From: Amaurobius ferox | Lineage: Eukaryota; Arthropoda; Arachnida; Araneae; Amaurobiidae | Length of the DNA: 64,000 nucleotides | Assembly (NCBI GenBank): GCA_951213105.1 | Contig: OX578142.1 | Location: 120,809,354-120,873,353 of the forward strand | Direction: 5' to 3' | Shown: one piece after another, positions 46,341 through 59,725 of the stretch | Layout: the number at the start of each line of letters is the position of its first letter | Position numbering within the stretch: position 1 is the stretch's first letter | The notes under the pieces: generated by a model | Databases searched by the model: none | What the model saw: the letters and a program-made list of their open reading frames with translations, nothing else | Told to the model about the DNA's origin: nothing | Program-made: the position numbers and the translations under genes

Positions 46341-47617
46341 TTTTTATTATAATTTATTTATCCTGATGGTGAAAGTTCTCGTTTACCTTTGTAACTGGTT
46401 GATACTTTATTAAACCTTTATATGCTGTTATGTAATGAAGTATTTATTTTTCAGATTAGTGACTTCCTTCATGTTTGGAATTGTCAAATAGAGAAGCACA
46501 CCCCCAAAATATTGACTTTTTATTTATATTGAAAATTAAACGGAACAAATGGAGCACTTTGAACAAAATTTAATACATATATCACAATCTGTGAATACTG
46601 GAACCCTATTGCATACCTGCCAACATTAGAGAATAAAAATCCAGTAGATAGCATAGCGTGGTGAGCATTTTTTACAATACTCTACAAATCAGTGTATTAC
46701 CTGTTCAATACCACTTCCAGAAAAATAGAGGGTTTTATGCTTTTTTTTTTCAAAAAATGATAAGTCACTTTAATGATAACTCACTATACTTAATCAGTGT
46801 ATAAAAAAAACATATCAGTGACATAAACAGAGAGAAATTTTAGAGGGAGCTCAAAACAAAAGATGTTCAGTTCTCACATTGTAATTCACTTAATTAGATG
46901 AATGTGGATAGGAAAATGCTGTTGAGACACTGGTTAGAAAATAAGGGAGAAAAAATTCCATTGTGAAATCACTCATTTTGAGCATATTTGAAAGAAAATG
47001 ATCCTTCATTTTTATGTAAACTGCAAGATGTTTTATGTAAACTGCAAGATTTAGGTTTTTTCCCCCAGGAGCCAAAAAAAAGGTAATTCAGAGAAAAACA
47101 ACTGTGGAAGTATAAACAAATAGCGTGGGGTCAGTGTGCCGTCGTCCTTTTCTTTTATTATTGTGCAGTGATGTAGTCGAGACTTGGTACCCCAGGAAAC
47201 TTTGTTTCGGATCATTGTCGATCTGGGAGGCTGGGCTGAGGAAGTAACAAGAAAATGCTTAATGTCTGCCATATGCTTAGTTTTTCAGCACCTTTTGTAA
47301 TAGCCATCTTTAACTTTCAGCGTCTGTACACCACCTGCATACAGTGATTGCTTTTGAGAACTCATTTAGCCAGATATTGGGACGACAAAGCCTGACCCTT
47401 CTTAAGGGCCTGGGAGAAAATGGTAGTACTGTCAAATGGGTGCCACTGGTAGTGTCCAGCCTGGTGAGTTCAGTGTCCACCAGCGTCTCACCCTTTCCAT
47501 GCCGCTTTGTTTTGAGATTTAGAAGAGGGGTAAGCCTATCGTTTTGAGCAGTATGATCCATTGTAAAGGATTTATTTGTTTCCGGATGAACGTCACAGTC
47601 TCATTTTTGTTAGAATT
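46341..47617. other. No gene recognised; catacctgccaac end at 46612
   Basis: At 46612 the sequence catacctgccaacattaga matches the left terminus of the element at 42119, so another member may start here, but I found no inverse copy to close it. Short frames at 47051-47561 show no known motifs. Confidence 0.4.
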
Positions 47618-47623
47618 TGTAAA

Positions 47624-47791
47624 ATGTCAACGACAACTTCAGACAAGAAGTGCTTACAAACCAATTTATTAAAATTTATATCCATTAGTAAAAAACAAAA
47701 CGTGAATGATGGACTGACGGCAGCAGACATGGTTAACAATGGAAGTCATTCTGTTTCTTCTATCTGGATATTGGCTCTTTTACTGAATTGC
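47624..47791 (+). other. Possible small exon-like frame, unrecognised
   Basis: The ATG at 47624 in a good context (gtaaaatgtca) opens a frame (MSTTTSDKKCLQTNLLKFIS, later LTAADMVNNGSHSVSS) that runs to a gtacgt sequence fitting a splice donor near 47800. The composition is less AT-biased than the flanks. I do not recognise the product. It could be a chance frame; no acceptor or second exon is identified. Confidence 0.2.
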
Positions 47792-47799
47792 AACATCAG

Positions 47800-49059
47800 G
47801 TACGTGAATCAAATCAACTGTTTATATATAATGAGGCGATGAGCTCAAAAGTAGCCTAACTCACAACATAGTAATTCTGAGATAATAGAGTTTGAGTCGT
47901 CACAAAAAGTTTATTTTTCTTTTATACCTTCACATATTGTTACATTGTGCTCAAATTTTCAATAATTATCTATAAATAAGCTATCATTCCAAAATATTTC
48001 ATGAGTTTTGGAAAAATATGATTAAAAGAAAAGAAAATGTGGACTTAGCTATTTGAAAATTGAAAGCTTTACTCATTTTCTTGTAAAGCGTCATGGTTTA
48101 GGCTAGATGTGATGTGTTATACATAATTTGACGATTTTTTAATAGTGGGAACCTTTGGTAGTAGTGGGGTCATTTTACTCATATGGTTTATACTATTTGT
48201 ATTTATATGTTTAGTGGCTGTATTTTTAACATCCTTATCCTCTTGAATGCTTTACAAAATATTTATTCAGTGCAGTTCTAAGTTTATTATTTTAGTTTAA
48301 TATAATTACACATATTTCGGAAGAATAAAGTAAGTTTAAGTTTGAGCCACCTATGTACACGGTGGAATTAAAAAGTGGTAACTTTTATAAATTAATTACT
48401 GTTTGGTTAATGTAATTAATTAATCTTTAAAATAATTAATTAAATATTTAATCAAAAATGGCAATTAATGTCTATAGGCATATTTAAAAAAAAAAAAGGT
48501 AAAAAATGCAGGTGCACCAGGTGCCTTGTGATGTCGGTCATGATGAGTCACCCCCCCCCCCTCCCGAACCTAATCCTAGGTGTGCCACTAGCAGCAATAC
48601 TATTGATTTTAAACACAATCAAACGTTTAGAAGATCCCCTTCCCAAATTTGTGAATGAAATTTTAAAAAATTCATTAGAAAATCAGAACCTTCAATAATG
48701 TTACATAGATGGTCATTTCTTGTGTAATGTTTCATTATAAAATGAATGACAAACTTTAGAATGCTTGTGTCATTTCATGTATATTTATAATAATGTGTTT
48801 CGAATTACAGCAGAAATATAAACTTATCTTTTGAGTAGAGTTATGAACGGTTCAATTTTTCAGGCACGAATATAAAACATTGAGTCCAAAATATATGCAA
48901 GTGATAATGAAAATAATTCAGTATCGATAAAAAAAAATTATTGATATATCGATACACATTTTTTAAATTTCGATATCATAATTTGTATATGACGATATAC
49001 AGAACTGTAGTGATTAAAATATTTTCAAGGTCTGGTCTGAATTATCCATAGTTTGTGGA
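47800..49059. other. No feature recognised
   Basis: AT-rich, C run at 48551-48560, no supported gene. Confidence 0.5.
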
Positions 49060-50290
49060 TGGTAGCATTCCAGAAAGGCAGTGGTTCAAAGGATGGAGCG
49101 TTTTGTTTCCGAACTGTTTCCAAATGATGGTGCATTTTTTGTACTAAGCCTAACTCCAGAGAAAAATGCACTAAAAATCACCCATTCAACACAGCATTCT
49201 ACTTTTTTCAGGGATAAAGGAAATACTTATTTTTCATTTATTGTATACATTCCATACAAATTATCTTTTATCAAAATATTAAAAAATTAAATGATTAAAA
49301 ATGATTACTTAATTTGATTAAAATAGTTATCTGTTACGCAGGAAAAATATGGGAATGATAGTATTCAAAATTTGATATAACTAATAGAGATTATGCATTT
49401 TTTTTACAAGAAAATAGCACTGCTATTTTCACTAATGAATACGCCTTTTACGTAAAGTATATTTTAAAACATGGATACATGCACAGACTCCAGTAACGGA
49501 ATGTTTCTAGCTGATCTATGACAAAGATTGAGGGTTTGAAAATTCATTTGCGGCTTGCACATTGTCTTAGCTTCTGGGTTCTTCAAGGTTGTTTCCAAAC
49601 GTTGTCATTTTCTGTATTTTTTTAAATATTACATACTTTTGTTTATTATTTTAATGATTCTATTTAAATTATATTTAATAAAATGAAAAGTAAATTAATA
49701 TGTACAGATGCACATAAATCAAATTTTAATTTATGCCCCAGAAATGACTATATTTATAAGTACTTCTCATTGTTTTAATTACGCTATTAAGAGAATAACC
49801 CTCTATTTCATTTATTATATGTTTGAGAAATAGCTTGAAATATTAGGAAAGATTCAAAAGATTCACAACAAAATACAAAACATATTTTTTCTGAAAATAT
49901 TGCAAGCAAAAATTCACAGAAATATTTATATTTTTAGAACAAAATTAATTATTGCCATCTTCTCATTTTTGGTATTTATTAAATTTTATAAACTTCTGGT
50001 TGTTTTTCTTAATTTTTTCTAATTTAAAATTTATCCTTAAGTCATTGTCAGTTCCCTCTTTTTCCCCCTGCATTCCGGAACTGCCGTGGCTCAAAGGATG
50101 GAGCACTTTGCTTCCAAACTGTTCCCAAAGGACGGCTAATTTTTTGCACTAAGCCTAACTCATGAAAAAAATTCACTAAAAATCACCTGTTCAAAACAGC
50201 AATCTACTTTTTTCAGGAATAAAAGAAATACTTATTTTTCTGTTTGATGTATATTTTTCATACAAATCTCAACACAAAATACTCGTTAGT
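49060..50290. repeat. Direct repeat pair (~200 bp) and a 178 bp-unit relative
   Basis: 49060-49260 and about 50070-50280 are diverged direct copies: both have ggcagtgg/tgccgtgg.tcaaaggatggagc, actaagcctaact, cactaaaaatcacc and tctacttttttcagg. Between them, 49690-49960 resembles 19850-20010 (catcaaattctaatttatgc, atttcttaagtac, gtttgagaaatagc), so a relative of the 17572-21005 element may lie here. Confidence 0.6.
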
Positions 50291-50380
50291 TGCTTTTACT
50301 ATGAATTCTACTAGTTCATCATCGAAAAATATGCTAAAAAATCAATTTCCTTATCTAAATTAGGCGGCATAATATTGTGA

Positions 50381-50671
50381 TTGATTCCAGATATGTTCAA
50401 AAACTTAAAAGAATTCAGATCTTTCAAATCTCTTGTTCAAACATCATTCACAGAAACAGCTACTGCAGCTGGCAGCATTGTAATAATAGTATGCTCAAAA
50501 TCTGAAGAATCACTTGTATTTTCAGATTCATCATCCGAAATACCACAGTTCCATGAATCCATACTATCTGCGCCACTTTCTTTACTCTGCAGTTCGTTTA
50601 TCATACAAGTATATTCTTCCACACAAAGAAAGTGTCTTGACCCAGCAATTCTGTTATCCGAAATAACCTAA
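50381..50671 (-). other. Acidic minus-strand frame, unrecognised
   Basis: The minus strand reads EEYTCMINELQSKESGADS followed by an acidic serine-rich stretch (ISDDESENTSDSSD). The region is repeated at 52905-53210 with the frame broken there. It could be the N-terminus of a transposon protein; no diagnostic motif was found. Confidence 0.25.
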
Positions 50672-53215
50672 TAATTTCACTGCTGCACATTCCTCTAAAA
50701 CCCAAACTTAAAAAAAAATACTCTCTTAAATTTCCATGATTTACCAACGAAATCTTTAAGCTAAAATCAAAATGAGAACCAAAACTCAATAATAAAATAG
50801 CAGAGGCTACGAGAAGTGCTCTGTTTGTTTATATTACAAAACCATGTTTAACAGCTTCAGATGAAGAAATGATTCATTGGATCCTCCCTATACCAAGGTC
50901 CTTAATCCAAGTATCTGCAAAATACATTTGAGTTGTTTGCATGGACATTTAACGCCATCTAGTATACAAATAAATTCAAATAAAAATGTTCCATATGAAA
51001 ACGCACATTAGTAACTGTTGTCATTTAGTATAACGTTTTCTCTGATGCGGATGCGTGACTACCATCTTTGAATGCAAGTTCGCAGTCGACGCACGGGCAC
51101 GTCAACCGTCCACAAAGGGTTAAAGGTTTCCAAAATTTACAGATTTTTTTCTAAACATATTAAACATTTATGATCACTAATTATTTTCCAGCCTTGTTTG
51201 AAATTATATCAATGTTTTTTATTATAGGACTTTAAAGTGTTTCACAAAAAATTTCATTTGCCAGCATTTAAATACTTTAGGGGTAATTTTAAATTCATTT
51301 TTTCACAATTAAATCATTCAAGATTTTTTTAGATTTAATTTTTAGCAATATTACCAATTATTTCCGATGCTCCCCTTCCATGTTTTTAAGTTTTCTCGTA
51401 TTGATCTTTTTATCCTTTATTTTCCCAATGGAAGGACTATTTGCAATAATTTATTGCTTTTCTTTTCATAGTTAAGGAATCCAGACACAAATTTAGGTTT
51501 AAATTAATATTTACTGCTAATAATTCTCGACTATTTTTATTGATTTACATTTGTTTTTACCATAATGTTTTCAATTATCATGATATTTTGATTATTTTTC
51601 TATCATTTTATCGAACATTAGAAATATAGTTTTGCAAGTTATTGTTTTTAAGTAGCAGTTTTATTTATTGTAATTTTAGCTGGGAGTTACTTCACCCATA
51701 GAAATTGAGGACTCCCCAACAAACATTTATCACCCCCCCCTCCATGTTTGACTTTCTTTTTTGTGAATTTTTCATGTCTTCTCTAGTCTCAAAAAGAAAA
51801 TATTAATGGTCCACCCCACTTACTCTAGTGATGTTTGTCCCCCTTAAGGGTGGCCCTGTTTTAGCTTGTCATCCTATTTTCCATATGATTGTTTATAGAC
51901 CGTACATATGCAGATCAAAGTGAAACAACAATACATAATGTAACAATATTGGCACTTCAGTTTGGAAAAGTTCAGTTTTTGAATCTCCCATCTCCTCTTT
52001 GCAATGAGCGGGGGTGCTTCTTGAATACGTTGTGGGCTCGCCTGCTGGAAGAATGTAAACAAACTTTATGATTCACTATTACCCTGCATGATTAAGCCTT
52101 ACTCTTGAACTTCCTTTTACTTTGAGACTACACTACTCTGCTCACGACTTAAAAGATTCTTTCGCTTAAGTCGTATATCGCCCGTGTTTAATCCGCAATG
52201 TATCCAAGAAACTCTTTCTTGAATACGAATTATTATTATTTCTTTTTAATTTATTACGATGTAAAATCTGTTATGAATATTTAACCAATTAGAAACTAAT
52301 TTGGCAAACCAAAAATGCTCATGCGTAATATGAATTTCATTTGCGCAAAATGCACACACAGTCGGAAACCTTAGTCTAGTACTAAACAAAATGGCTGTAA
52401 TGAATTTTTACTCTATTGCTTTGCATGTAAAGCAAGTACGATATTTTTATTTTGTTTGTGCAACAATGTCATTTGCAATCAGTACTGTGCATTTGCACAT
52501 TTATCAATCTGTGAACTTGTATAGCTTTTTGTCAAACTATAATCAAGAATTTTTTTTTTTTTTTTTCATGAAATCAAAGTTTGTAGCTTTTTCCGCAGAG
52601 GGAAATTCACTTAGTAAAAATGAACTGTGGGACAAAGGAACAAAAGTTTGGGAAAAGATACAAAGGAATCCATGACAAAGGGTTCAATAGTTTAGTGTTT
52701 GTTTTGTAGTTTATCTGGGGATGGGAAAGATGATAGGCATTTATTCTTTAGATATAGGTTAGCAACATTTTTTTTTTTAATTCTCAATTGAAAATGTATC
52801 TGCAGAGGTTACAAATCAATCTGCGATGTACGTCGCACGTCATCCAACTTTTTGCCATGGAAGCGCAGACCAATTTTTCAATCTTCCCATTCATAAAAAC
52901 TGTTTGTGAGCTCATCAGAAATACCTAAGTTCCACAAATCTTCATTACTTTCATTGCTTCTCAATTACTTTCTGCATTACTTTCATTGCTGACCTGTTAG
53001 ATTACTGTGCAAGTATATTCTTTCACAGAAAGAAACTGTCTTGAGCCAGATATTCTTTTAACTGAAATAACCTAATAAATTCACTACATCCACATTCCTC
53101 TAAAACCTAAAATAAAATTCTCTTACATTCCAATAATTCACCCACGCAATCATTAAGCTAACATCAAAATGAGAACCCATACTTATTTATAACATAGCAG
53201 AGTCTACTAGAATAG
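50520..53215. repeat. Direct repeats 50520-50810 and 52905-53215
   Basis: The two blocks share aagtatattctt.cacacaaagaaa, gtcttga.ccag.aattct, gaaataacctaataa.ttcactgc, cacattcctctaaaac and atcaaaatgagaacc in the same order and orientation, with a spacing of about 2.4 kb. They might be the two ends of one element or two insertions of one family. The sequence between (50811-52904) holds no recognised gene; a short T run at 52550-52566 and a C run near 51733 are present. Confidence 0.6.
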
Positions 53216-53393
53216 CAGAGTCTACTTTCACAGCAATTGAATTAAATTTTAATATTATCAAATTACATCATTTGGATTTATTTCTTATTCCAGAAACAGC
53301 TGAAAATGGTATTTGGTATCTGAGTTGCCACCCAGTTAAATCAAAAACTGCAATTTACAATATAATATACAGAAATTATAAAAAGTTATTTAG

Positions 53394-55493
53394 TCAATTA
53401 GATGAAATATGGCGTTTGCCGGGTCCATGGTCAAGCCAATGATTTATAGAGGTTTCTGCATTAAACTGTGAAAGGGATTTCCCATTTAAATGGATATTTA
53501 TAATCGAATTTAAGGTTTCTTGTTGAAGGGCAGTGTGTAATGTGTTTTTTTTAATGTTCATTATTGAAAATCCTCTTTCAACAATTGCAGTACTCCCGGA
53601 AAGAGAAAACATCAATTCCACTATGTGAAGTATGTTGCTATATTGTGGGTCATTTTGTTGCATTATGTCTTTGTAAATATCTTGAGTGGCTGATGTTTTT
53701 TGGTGTTTCAATATATTATATATCTTAAGTTTTAAGGCTATCCATTCTTGACAGATTATTTCTTTACCCACTCCTGCAAAAAAGTAACTAAAACTTTCCA
53801 GTAACATTTGTATATTTTAATTGCCAAAAGATATTAAAGTCTGTTTGTCATATGGCCACTCAGTAAAATCAAACACACGAAACTATGACACAGGAGGTTC
53901 TTGCCGTGGTTTGAATCTAGTTGTTAAACATTCAATGGTATTGTCAATAAAATTGGCTGGAAAATGGGATTGATATCCTTATCCTAGTCATCTATTAAAC
54001 TTCTATGTTCCCTTTGGAACAGTCCCGACTGAGATTTCAGTTCGACTAACTGTAGAAATATCAGTTCAAGTTTTCTGGTTGCTTCAAATATTACCAAATT
54101 TTCAGCCTGATACATCTTAGACAAAATGCCAATAATAGATAAAAAAAATCTAAAAGAAACAATAGGGTTTTTTTTTTAAATTTATCGGACCTCATAGTTT
54201 TTAATAGACTTTTTGCAGTTGCTGATTCTTTTTTGTCACATTGAGCAATATCTTCTAAATAAAGTAAAGTGGCTTCAAAGTTCAAAACCAAGGATTTTAG
54301 TGCTCTAGCTTGATTAGCAACCTATCTTATATTTTGTACTCCCCCATATTTTTGCAAGCTTACTTCCAGCATTTCAGCAATCTTTACTAGTTTCTGCCAT
54401 TTTGGAGACCAGTGGTAAAAGTTGAATATCTGTTTTATTGTGCTCTCAAATGTAACCATATAAGGCTAATTTTTCTTTGAATCAAGTACCCCTAGCTCTA
54501 ACATATGATTTATATAGTGCACAACTATTAGATGTGGGTACTTTACTTTCATTATTGCTTGAACTCCATTGTAAATTCCCATATTTGTGGCAGCTCCATC
54601 TAAATTTAACCCAACCAGTTTTTTTTCTAAAACTGATTCTGAGACACCAATGTCCAAGAGTCCTTTCAAAATGCAGTTATGTATTCCGCTGCTGTTAGCA
54701 TCATCCACAGTGACAAATCCTGCCAATTTCATCACTGAAACACCATTTTGGACATATCTCACATAAATAGCTTCTTGTTCCAAAGCACTTCGATCTGTAG
54801 ATCCATCTACTAGAATTGTTATGAAATTTGATTCACCAATTTCAGCAGTTAACTCATTTCGCAATGTGTGAGCAATAGAAAGAACAAAATTTTTGCATGC
54901 ATGATCATTGAGATAATTGATTCCTAGGTCTAAAGTGTTTTTAATCTGATGTTCACACAGGCTTTGAAATTTTGAAAAAGCCAAGTTTTCTTTTACAATG
55001 TAGTAGGCCGTATTAAATAAATATTCCATTTTCTCAAAATTCGCAGCATTCAATTTTCTAACATCTATAGCCATAGCTGATTTTGTAGGACTTGCTTTAG
55101 CAATGACAGCTTCTGAGCACTTTTTGTGAGACTTGCTGACATCGTGAGTTTGCAATGTTTCTTTACGAAAACCTTGTGTAGTTCCACCAGCTCCATTGAA
55201 GAAAGGGGAAAGGGTTTTTCTTATCAGCTAAATTAGGGAATTCTAGGCACCATTTACAATACATTTTTTTTGCTGTTCTTCATGGAACTCAACCCACAGA
55301 AATTATTTTTTCCAAATCTTCAGAAATACTCGTTTTCTTTTTTCCCTATCGTAAGTTTGATTTCGGTTTTTTCTGAACACGTTTTCGTTCTGTTTCCTGA
55401 AGGGCCACCGTTGTCTTTATTTACCGTTTTCGCCTTCTTATTGCTATCATTTCCACTAACAAAAAAATTAAGAAAGTTTTGCTGCCGTTTCAT
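53394..55493 (-). pseudogene. hAT transposase, ZNF862-like (TTF finger, DUF4371, dimerisation), broken
   Basis: Read downward from an ATG at 55493: MKRQQNFLNFFVSGNDSNKK, a start typical of this hAT group, then a lysine/serine-rich linker. The zinc finger follows with YCKWCLEF near 55255 and TLQTHDVSKSHKKC at 55150, giving the C-C-H-H/C ligands. The RNase H-like core region covers 55155-54466 (ITILVDGSTDRSALEQEAIY and VGLNLDGAATNMGIYNGVQA). A middle part lies at 54291-54091. The C-terminal dimerisation domain is at 53807-53394 (SGSTAIVERGFSIMNIKKNT). Stops or shifts lie near 55310, 54466, 54330 and between 54091 and 53810. It is a second, separate hAT lineage from that at 972-3509. Confidence 0.85.
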
Positions 55494-55927
55494 CTCTTTG
55501 CACGAAATTAGAAATTTTCAATTGTTATGAGAATAATGCACATATGGAGACTTTATTAGGTGCGATCACGGGCACAATGAAATATGCCGAAAACAGTAAT
55601 GCACACGGTCACGGAAATAATATTATGGCGAGCACCACACGTGCGAAAGATCAAGGTCAGGTCGTCCAAGGTTAGGTCGGATAACCTTAGTGGGGATCGA
55701 ATTGACGAGTGAGATAGGAAAAAGAAGAAACCTTAAGGAAGTTGCGCTTTTCTGTACTTGTTCGGGCAAACGAGAGAAGAAAAAAAAATGTAATATATGA
55801 AAATATATCGATCGCAATCACAATGTAAATGTGCGGGAGAAAAAGTGACCCGTCTGCACGGATGTCATGTTTGAGAAGTTAGTCGTCTGCAATGAATTTT
55901 TGATCGCCGAGGATGGGTGGACGGGTC
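55494..55927. other. No feature recognised
   Basis: Probably the 5' flank of the hAT remnant and the lost left half of the Tc1 remnant. The terminal repeats of neither could be identified. Confidence 0.4.
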
Positions 55928-56308
55928 GTTTTTCGAGTCCTGATGGAACGTCAATATGTGGATGAGGTGCTGCGGCAGGTTGTACTGCCATACCTTTAGC
56001 GGTTGCAGAATGCTGTTTATCAGCAAGATAAGGTATGACCACACACGAAAACCATCAGCAGACAAACCCTGCAAGGTATCCAAGTGTTTCCGTGGCCTCC
56101 GCTGTCTATAGATTACTTCCCCATCAAGCATATATGGGACATGATTGGACATCATTTGACTGCACTGCCCCACCTCAAACAGAGGGTGGAGGATAGTTGA
56201 AAGCATAGTCATCCATCTCTCAGGAAACTATCTACATGCTCATTGCATCTGTTCCTCGAAGGGTTGCTGCTTGTATCGTTGCAAGAGGTGGTCCTACAGC
56301 CTACTGAT
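55928..56308 (+). pseudogene. Tc1-like transposase C-terminal remnant
   Basis: Plus-strand frames give MERQYVDEVLRQVVLPYL, a stop, RLQNAVYQQDKV (where the second catalytic Asp context QQDNA is usual), VFPWPPLSIDYFPIKHIWDM (from WPxxSPDxxPIEhxWD, with the catalytic Glu position reading Lys) and the closing SVPRRVAACIVARGGPTAY with a stop. This Tc1 lineage differs from those at 18370 and 39345. It is inactive: the Asn after QQD and the Glu are lost. Confidence 0.75.
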
Positions 56309-58899
56309 CAACCTGTCTATGCCATTACTGTATTGCATTATCCTTCTGGAATTAACATATGTCTGTGTGTCCTTTATCATTACAATCTATTCGCTCTTTC
56401 ATGGTGTTACATTTTCTGTGTTGAGTAGTGTATATATATGATTTTATTAGTCATTAATAGTGCATACATTAATTTGCATAAAACCCTCACATTCTTGAAT
56501 GTTTTGTATTATGACACTATAAAAATATCAATCATAAAACAAAAAACACTCTACAGCTGAATAGCAGGAAATTATACAGATACAGAAAAAATATACTATG
56601 AAACAACATACATAAAAGTAACTTGTGCTTAGAAAAATGTGTCTTTGCACTGACTGATACAATAAAAAATCTGACCTTTACTTTATGTTATCAGGCCAGG
56701 TGAAATATTGCAGTATAAGTCATTTATAATTGAATTTATTTAGCAAAAACAAGAAATCTGATATTTTTATGTTGACAAACTTTAAAAGTTTGTAAGTAGA
56801 TTACTACATAAAACACTACAATTGAAATTACTGTAAACAAAATAAAACAGATAAATAAATACCTGTTATAAGATTATCCATTGAACAAAAGATCAGTGCG
56901 AAATAAAATTTTATCCAGATTTAAATCTGAAATCAATCTATAATAGTTAGTATCCACAGTATGTATGTGAAATCCAAATCTCCAAACATAACATCACATG
57001 AAACCCATGCCACCCTTATATTTAAGTAATTTCTGTGACATAACATTTAATATGTTTTTTGATTAGTTATGTTTCCATTTTATGTAGAAAATCTGTCACG
57101 TAATTCATGAATTTCATCCATTGCAGCCATTTTAAGTAGAATAGAGCATGCACAAGGTATACAAATCACCCAAATCGGATGGTCGAGATTTCTCGGTTAA
57201 AGCTATCCAAGGCTTGCAATAACAGCGAGTGAATTCAATGATGAATACAAAATTGGTGGTTCAGTTGAATTTTGCCATAGTTAACTTCTAACTGACAGTA
57301 GTGATTATGGGGGTTAGACATTTAATTTTAAATCATTCCTTCAGTACTGATTTTACTGATAGACAATTTATTTAATTTACATGATTTCATCAGGTTCTAA
57401 CTTACCCAGTGCAGGTTTTAACTTATATAATGCTTTGTACAAAATTTAAAAGAATTGAGACTCATTAGGCCATTTAGATACTTGAATGCCTGGATTGAAA
57501 ATTCGCTCCCTTGGGTGAAATTGAGATGAATATAAGTTTAATAATGAGAGTTTTTTTACTAATTGTTTGTTTGGCTCTTGTGCATAAGCTTAATTAATAT
57601 AATTTAGTTTCAGCTATGCTAATTCAAAAATCCAGTATTATCTCAGCATTGAACTCATGTTTATCACAACACCAATATATCATGTCTGAGATATGTTGGG
57701 AAGGCAATTGCAGACATCTCAGAATACCATTGACTTAAATGACCAGTTGCAATGTTTAGGACAGAATCTTTAACAGAGGGACATAAGCAACTTAAATGAC
57801 TATCTACGCCGCAGGGAATATCAGCTTGTACAGCTATCAGGGGAGGATTTACCACTAACTAAATTTCATCTTCTTGTTACCCCCATTTCATAATAAAACA
57901 TTTTTTTGCTCCTAAATTCTAATCATTTGCATATGTCTTAAAACAATGAATATATGCAGAGTTTAGCGGCTATAGCTCAATTTCTTATGGGTGCATATAT
58001 TTTTTTTGGCAACAGAGTGCATATGGAATATATTTTAAATATTCCAGCAAGCACAATAAAGTCACGAAATAAGTTAAAATACGATCGAAATATTATGAGT
58101 CACAACTGGCATATCTCAATTCCTTATGTCAATAGAAACGTGTCATTCAATAATGTTCATGATTGTCCAAGCCTGGCTGCCTAAAAATATGGTAGGCTTT
58201 ATTAAGTAACCCATTTTGTTTCTTTAGAAAATTTGACACCAATATAGTATCTATAAAGGAAATATGATTTTAAAGAATTTTCAAATATATTTTATTTCTA
58301 ATGAATGATGGCAGGAAAGGGAGGTCAAATCCCCAATTAGTAACAATTACTTTAGTTCTCCAAAAGGTCTATATTATAATATCAATAATTCTATGAAGGT
58401 TCTAACCCCCCCCCCCCCCCACTCCATCACAACAGCTTGTATTAATGAACTTATCTCTAATAATTTTTCTTGCTTTTCTTTGGCAGTTTATCACAAACTA
58501 TTTGAATGTAATGAAAGTGATACTGTGTTATGTTCCTCAACCTTTAGTTCTAGTTCATCAGCAGATTTTATCAATGTTTGGATATCTATTTGTAAACATT
58601 TTTTCTTCTTCCTTAACTTCTCTATTTCTGAATAATCCACCTCACTCTTTTTTTTTGTAAGTATATCTGCTTCTGTTCTTTTGATTCCTGATATTTTGTC
58701 TTGGATTTGATACATATGTAAGCATCTGTTTTGTTACATTATATCAAGCACATTATATTCTACCAAATTAATGTAATCGCATATTAATATTTACGACATA
58801 TAAGAAAACTCCTTCATATTCTCTACTTCAATCTTCTTGATGCTAAAACTCTTTTCAATGGCATGTAACTATAAGAATCATTTTACTCTTAAATTATAG
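56309..58899. other. No gene recognised; C run and weak coiled-coil frame
   Basis: AT-rich. A 15-base C run lies at 58406-58420. The minus-strand frame 58715-58491 is rich in Lys/Glu with heptad-like spacing (DYSEIEKLRKKKKCLQIDIQ), possibly a coiled-coil piece of a transposon protein, but nothing else supports a gene. The plus-strand frame at 57954-58184 is unrecognised. Confidence 0.4.
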
Positions 58900-59110
58900 T
58901 TAACTCTCATAACATTTGATTAATTATGTAAAATATTTCTTTTAAAATAATCAAAACATGAAAATAAGCAATGTTTTGGTTAATTTATATCTGCTTATTA
59001 TGCAATAACTGCAGGATGGAGATGGATGGAAAAAATTGTTACGGACTCTTGACAATGCATATTACAAAATGAATTGCATAATCACACTCTTTGGGTGAAA
59101 AATTATTTCA
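58900..59110. repeat. Single copy of the ~170 bp unit
   Basis: aaaataatcaaaacatgaaaataagc, gatggagatggatggaaaaa, acggactcttgacaa and gaattgcataatcacactctt match the units at 36121-36680 and 42615-43140 in order. No terminal repeats of a host element were found around it. Confidence 0.6.
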
Positions 59111-59612
59111 CGAACAATTTTGAGATTGTAGGGAAAGTCATGAATTCGCCACATCAGATTTTTTCGTGAAACAAATACTTCAAGTTTTTTTTTTATATTT
59201 TTAAATCCATTTTTTATTGGTTCTGACATGCATAGAGCGAAATTAAACTGAATGGAAAAAGATCGCAATTGAAAATTTGATATTAATGTTTAAATGATAT
59301 CAGCAAATGATTGAAAATAAACATTGAATTTGATAAAATATTTATATATATCAATCTCATTATCACAGTGAATAAAAATATTTCATAAAAATATCAATAT
59401 AACAGAAAGGAATACGGATACTAACAAATTACAATCGGTACGATTCATGGTGAAATGAAGTCAGGACGTATACCTTATTTTGCTATAAAAGTTTTATAAA
59501 AAACAACAACTAGGAAATAAGTTTTACATTAAGGTAAAAAGAAGATATTAACTAAATTGTTCACAGATAGAACTCTTGCTTCCCTCCTATGTTCTAATTT
59601 GACTGATACAAC

Positions 59613-59725
59613 TAGGGGTGTTCCGATTTCCGATACCGATTATCGGTTTCACCGATATATCAGTATTTTCCCGATAACAGCAATAAATTGATATTTGAGA
59701 ACCAATAAACCGATATATTTTCTTC
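59613..59725. mobile_element. hAT-type terminus fragment (CCGATTATCGG-rich)
   Basis: ggggtgttccgatttccgat followed by several accgat/atcggt words (accgattatcgg, accgatatatc, cccgataacag, aaaccgatat). Such clustered GATATCGG words are typical subterminal repeats of some animal hAT elements. The other end was not found. Confidence 0.4.

Noticed and set aside
47051..47561. Minus-strand frames with Ser/Arg-rich text
   Set aside because: No start, splice or motif support on either strand.
55270..55530. Plus-strand 86-residue hydrophobic frame
   Set aside because: It is the shadow of the minus-strand hAT N-terminal region starting at 55493.
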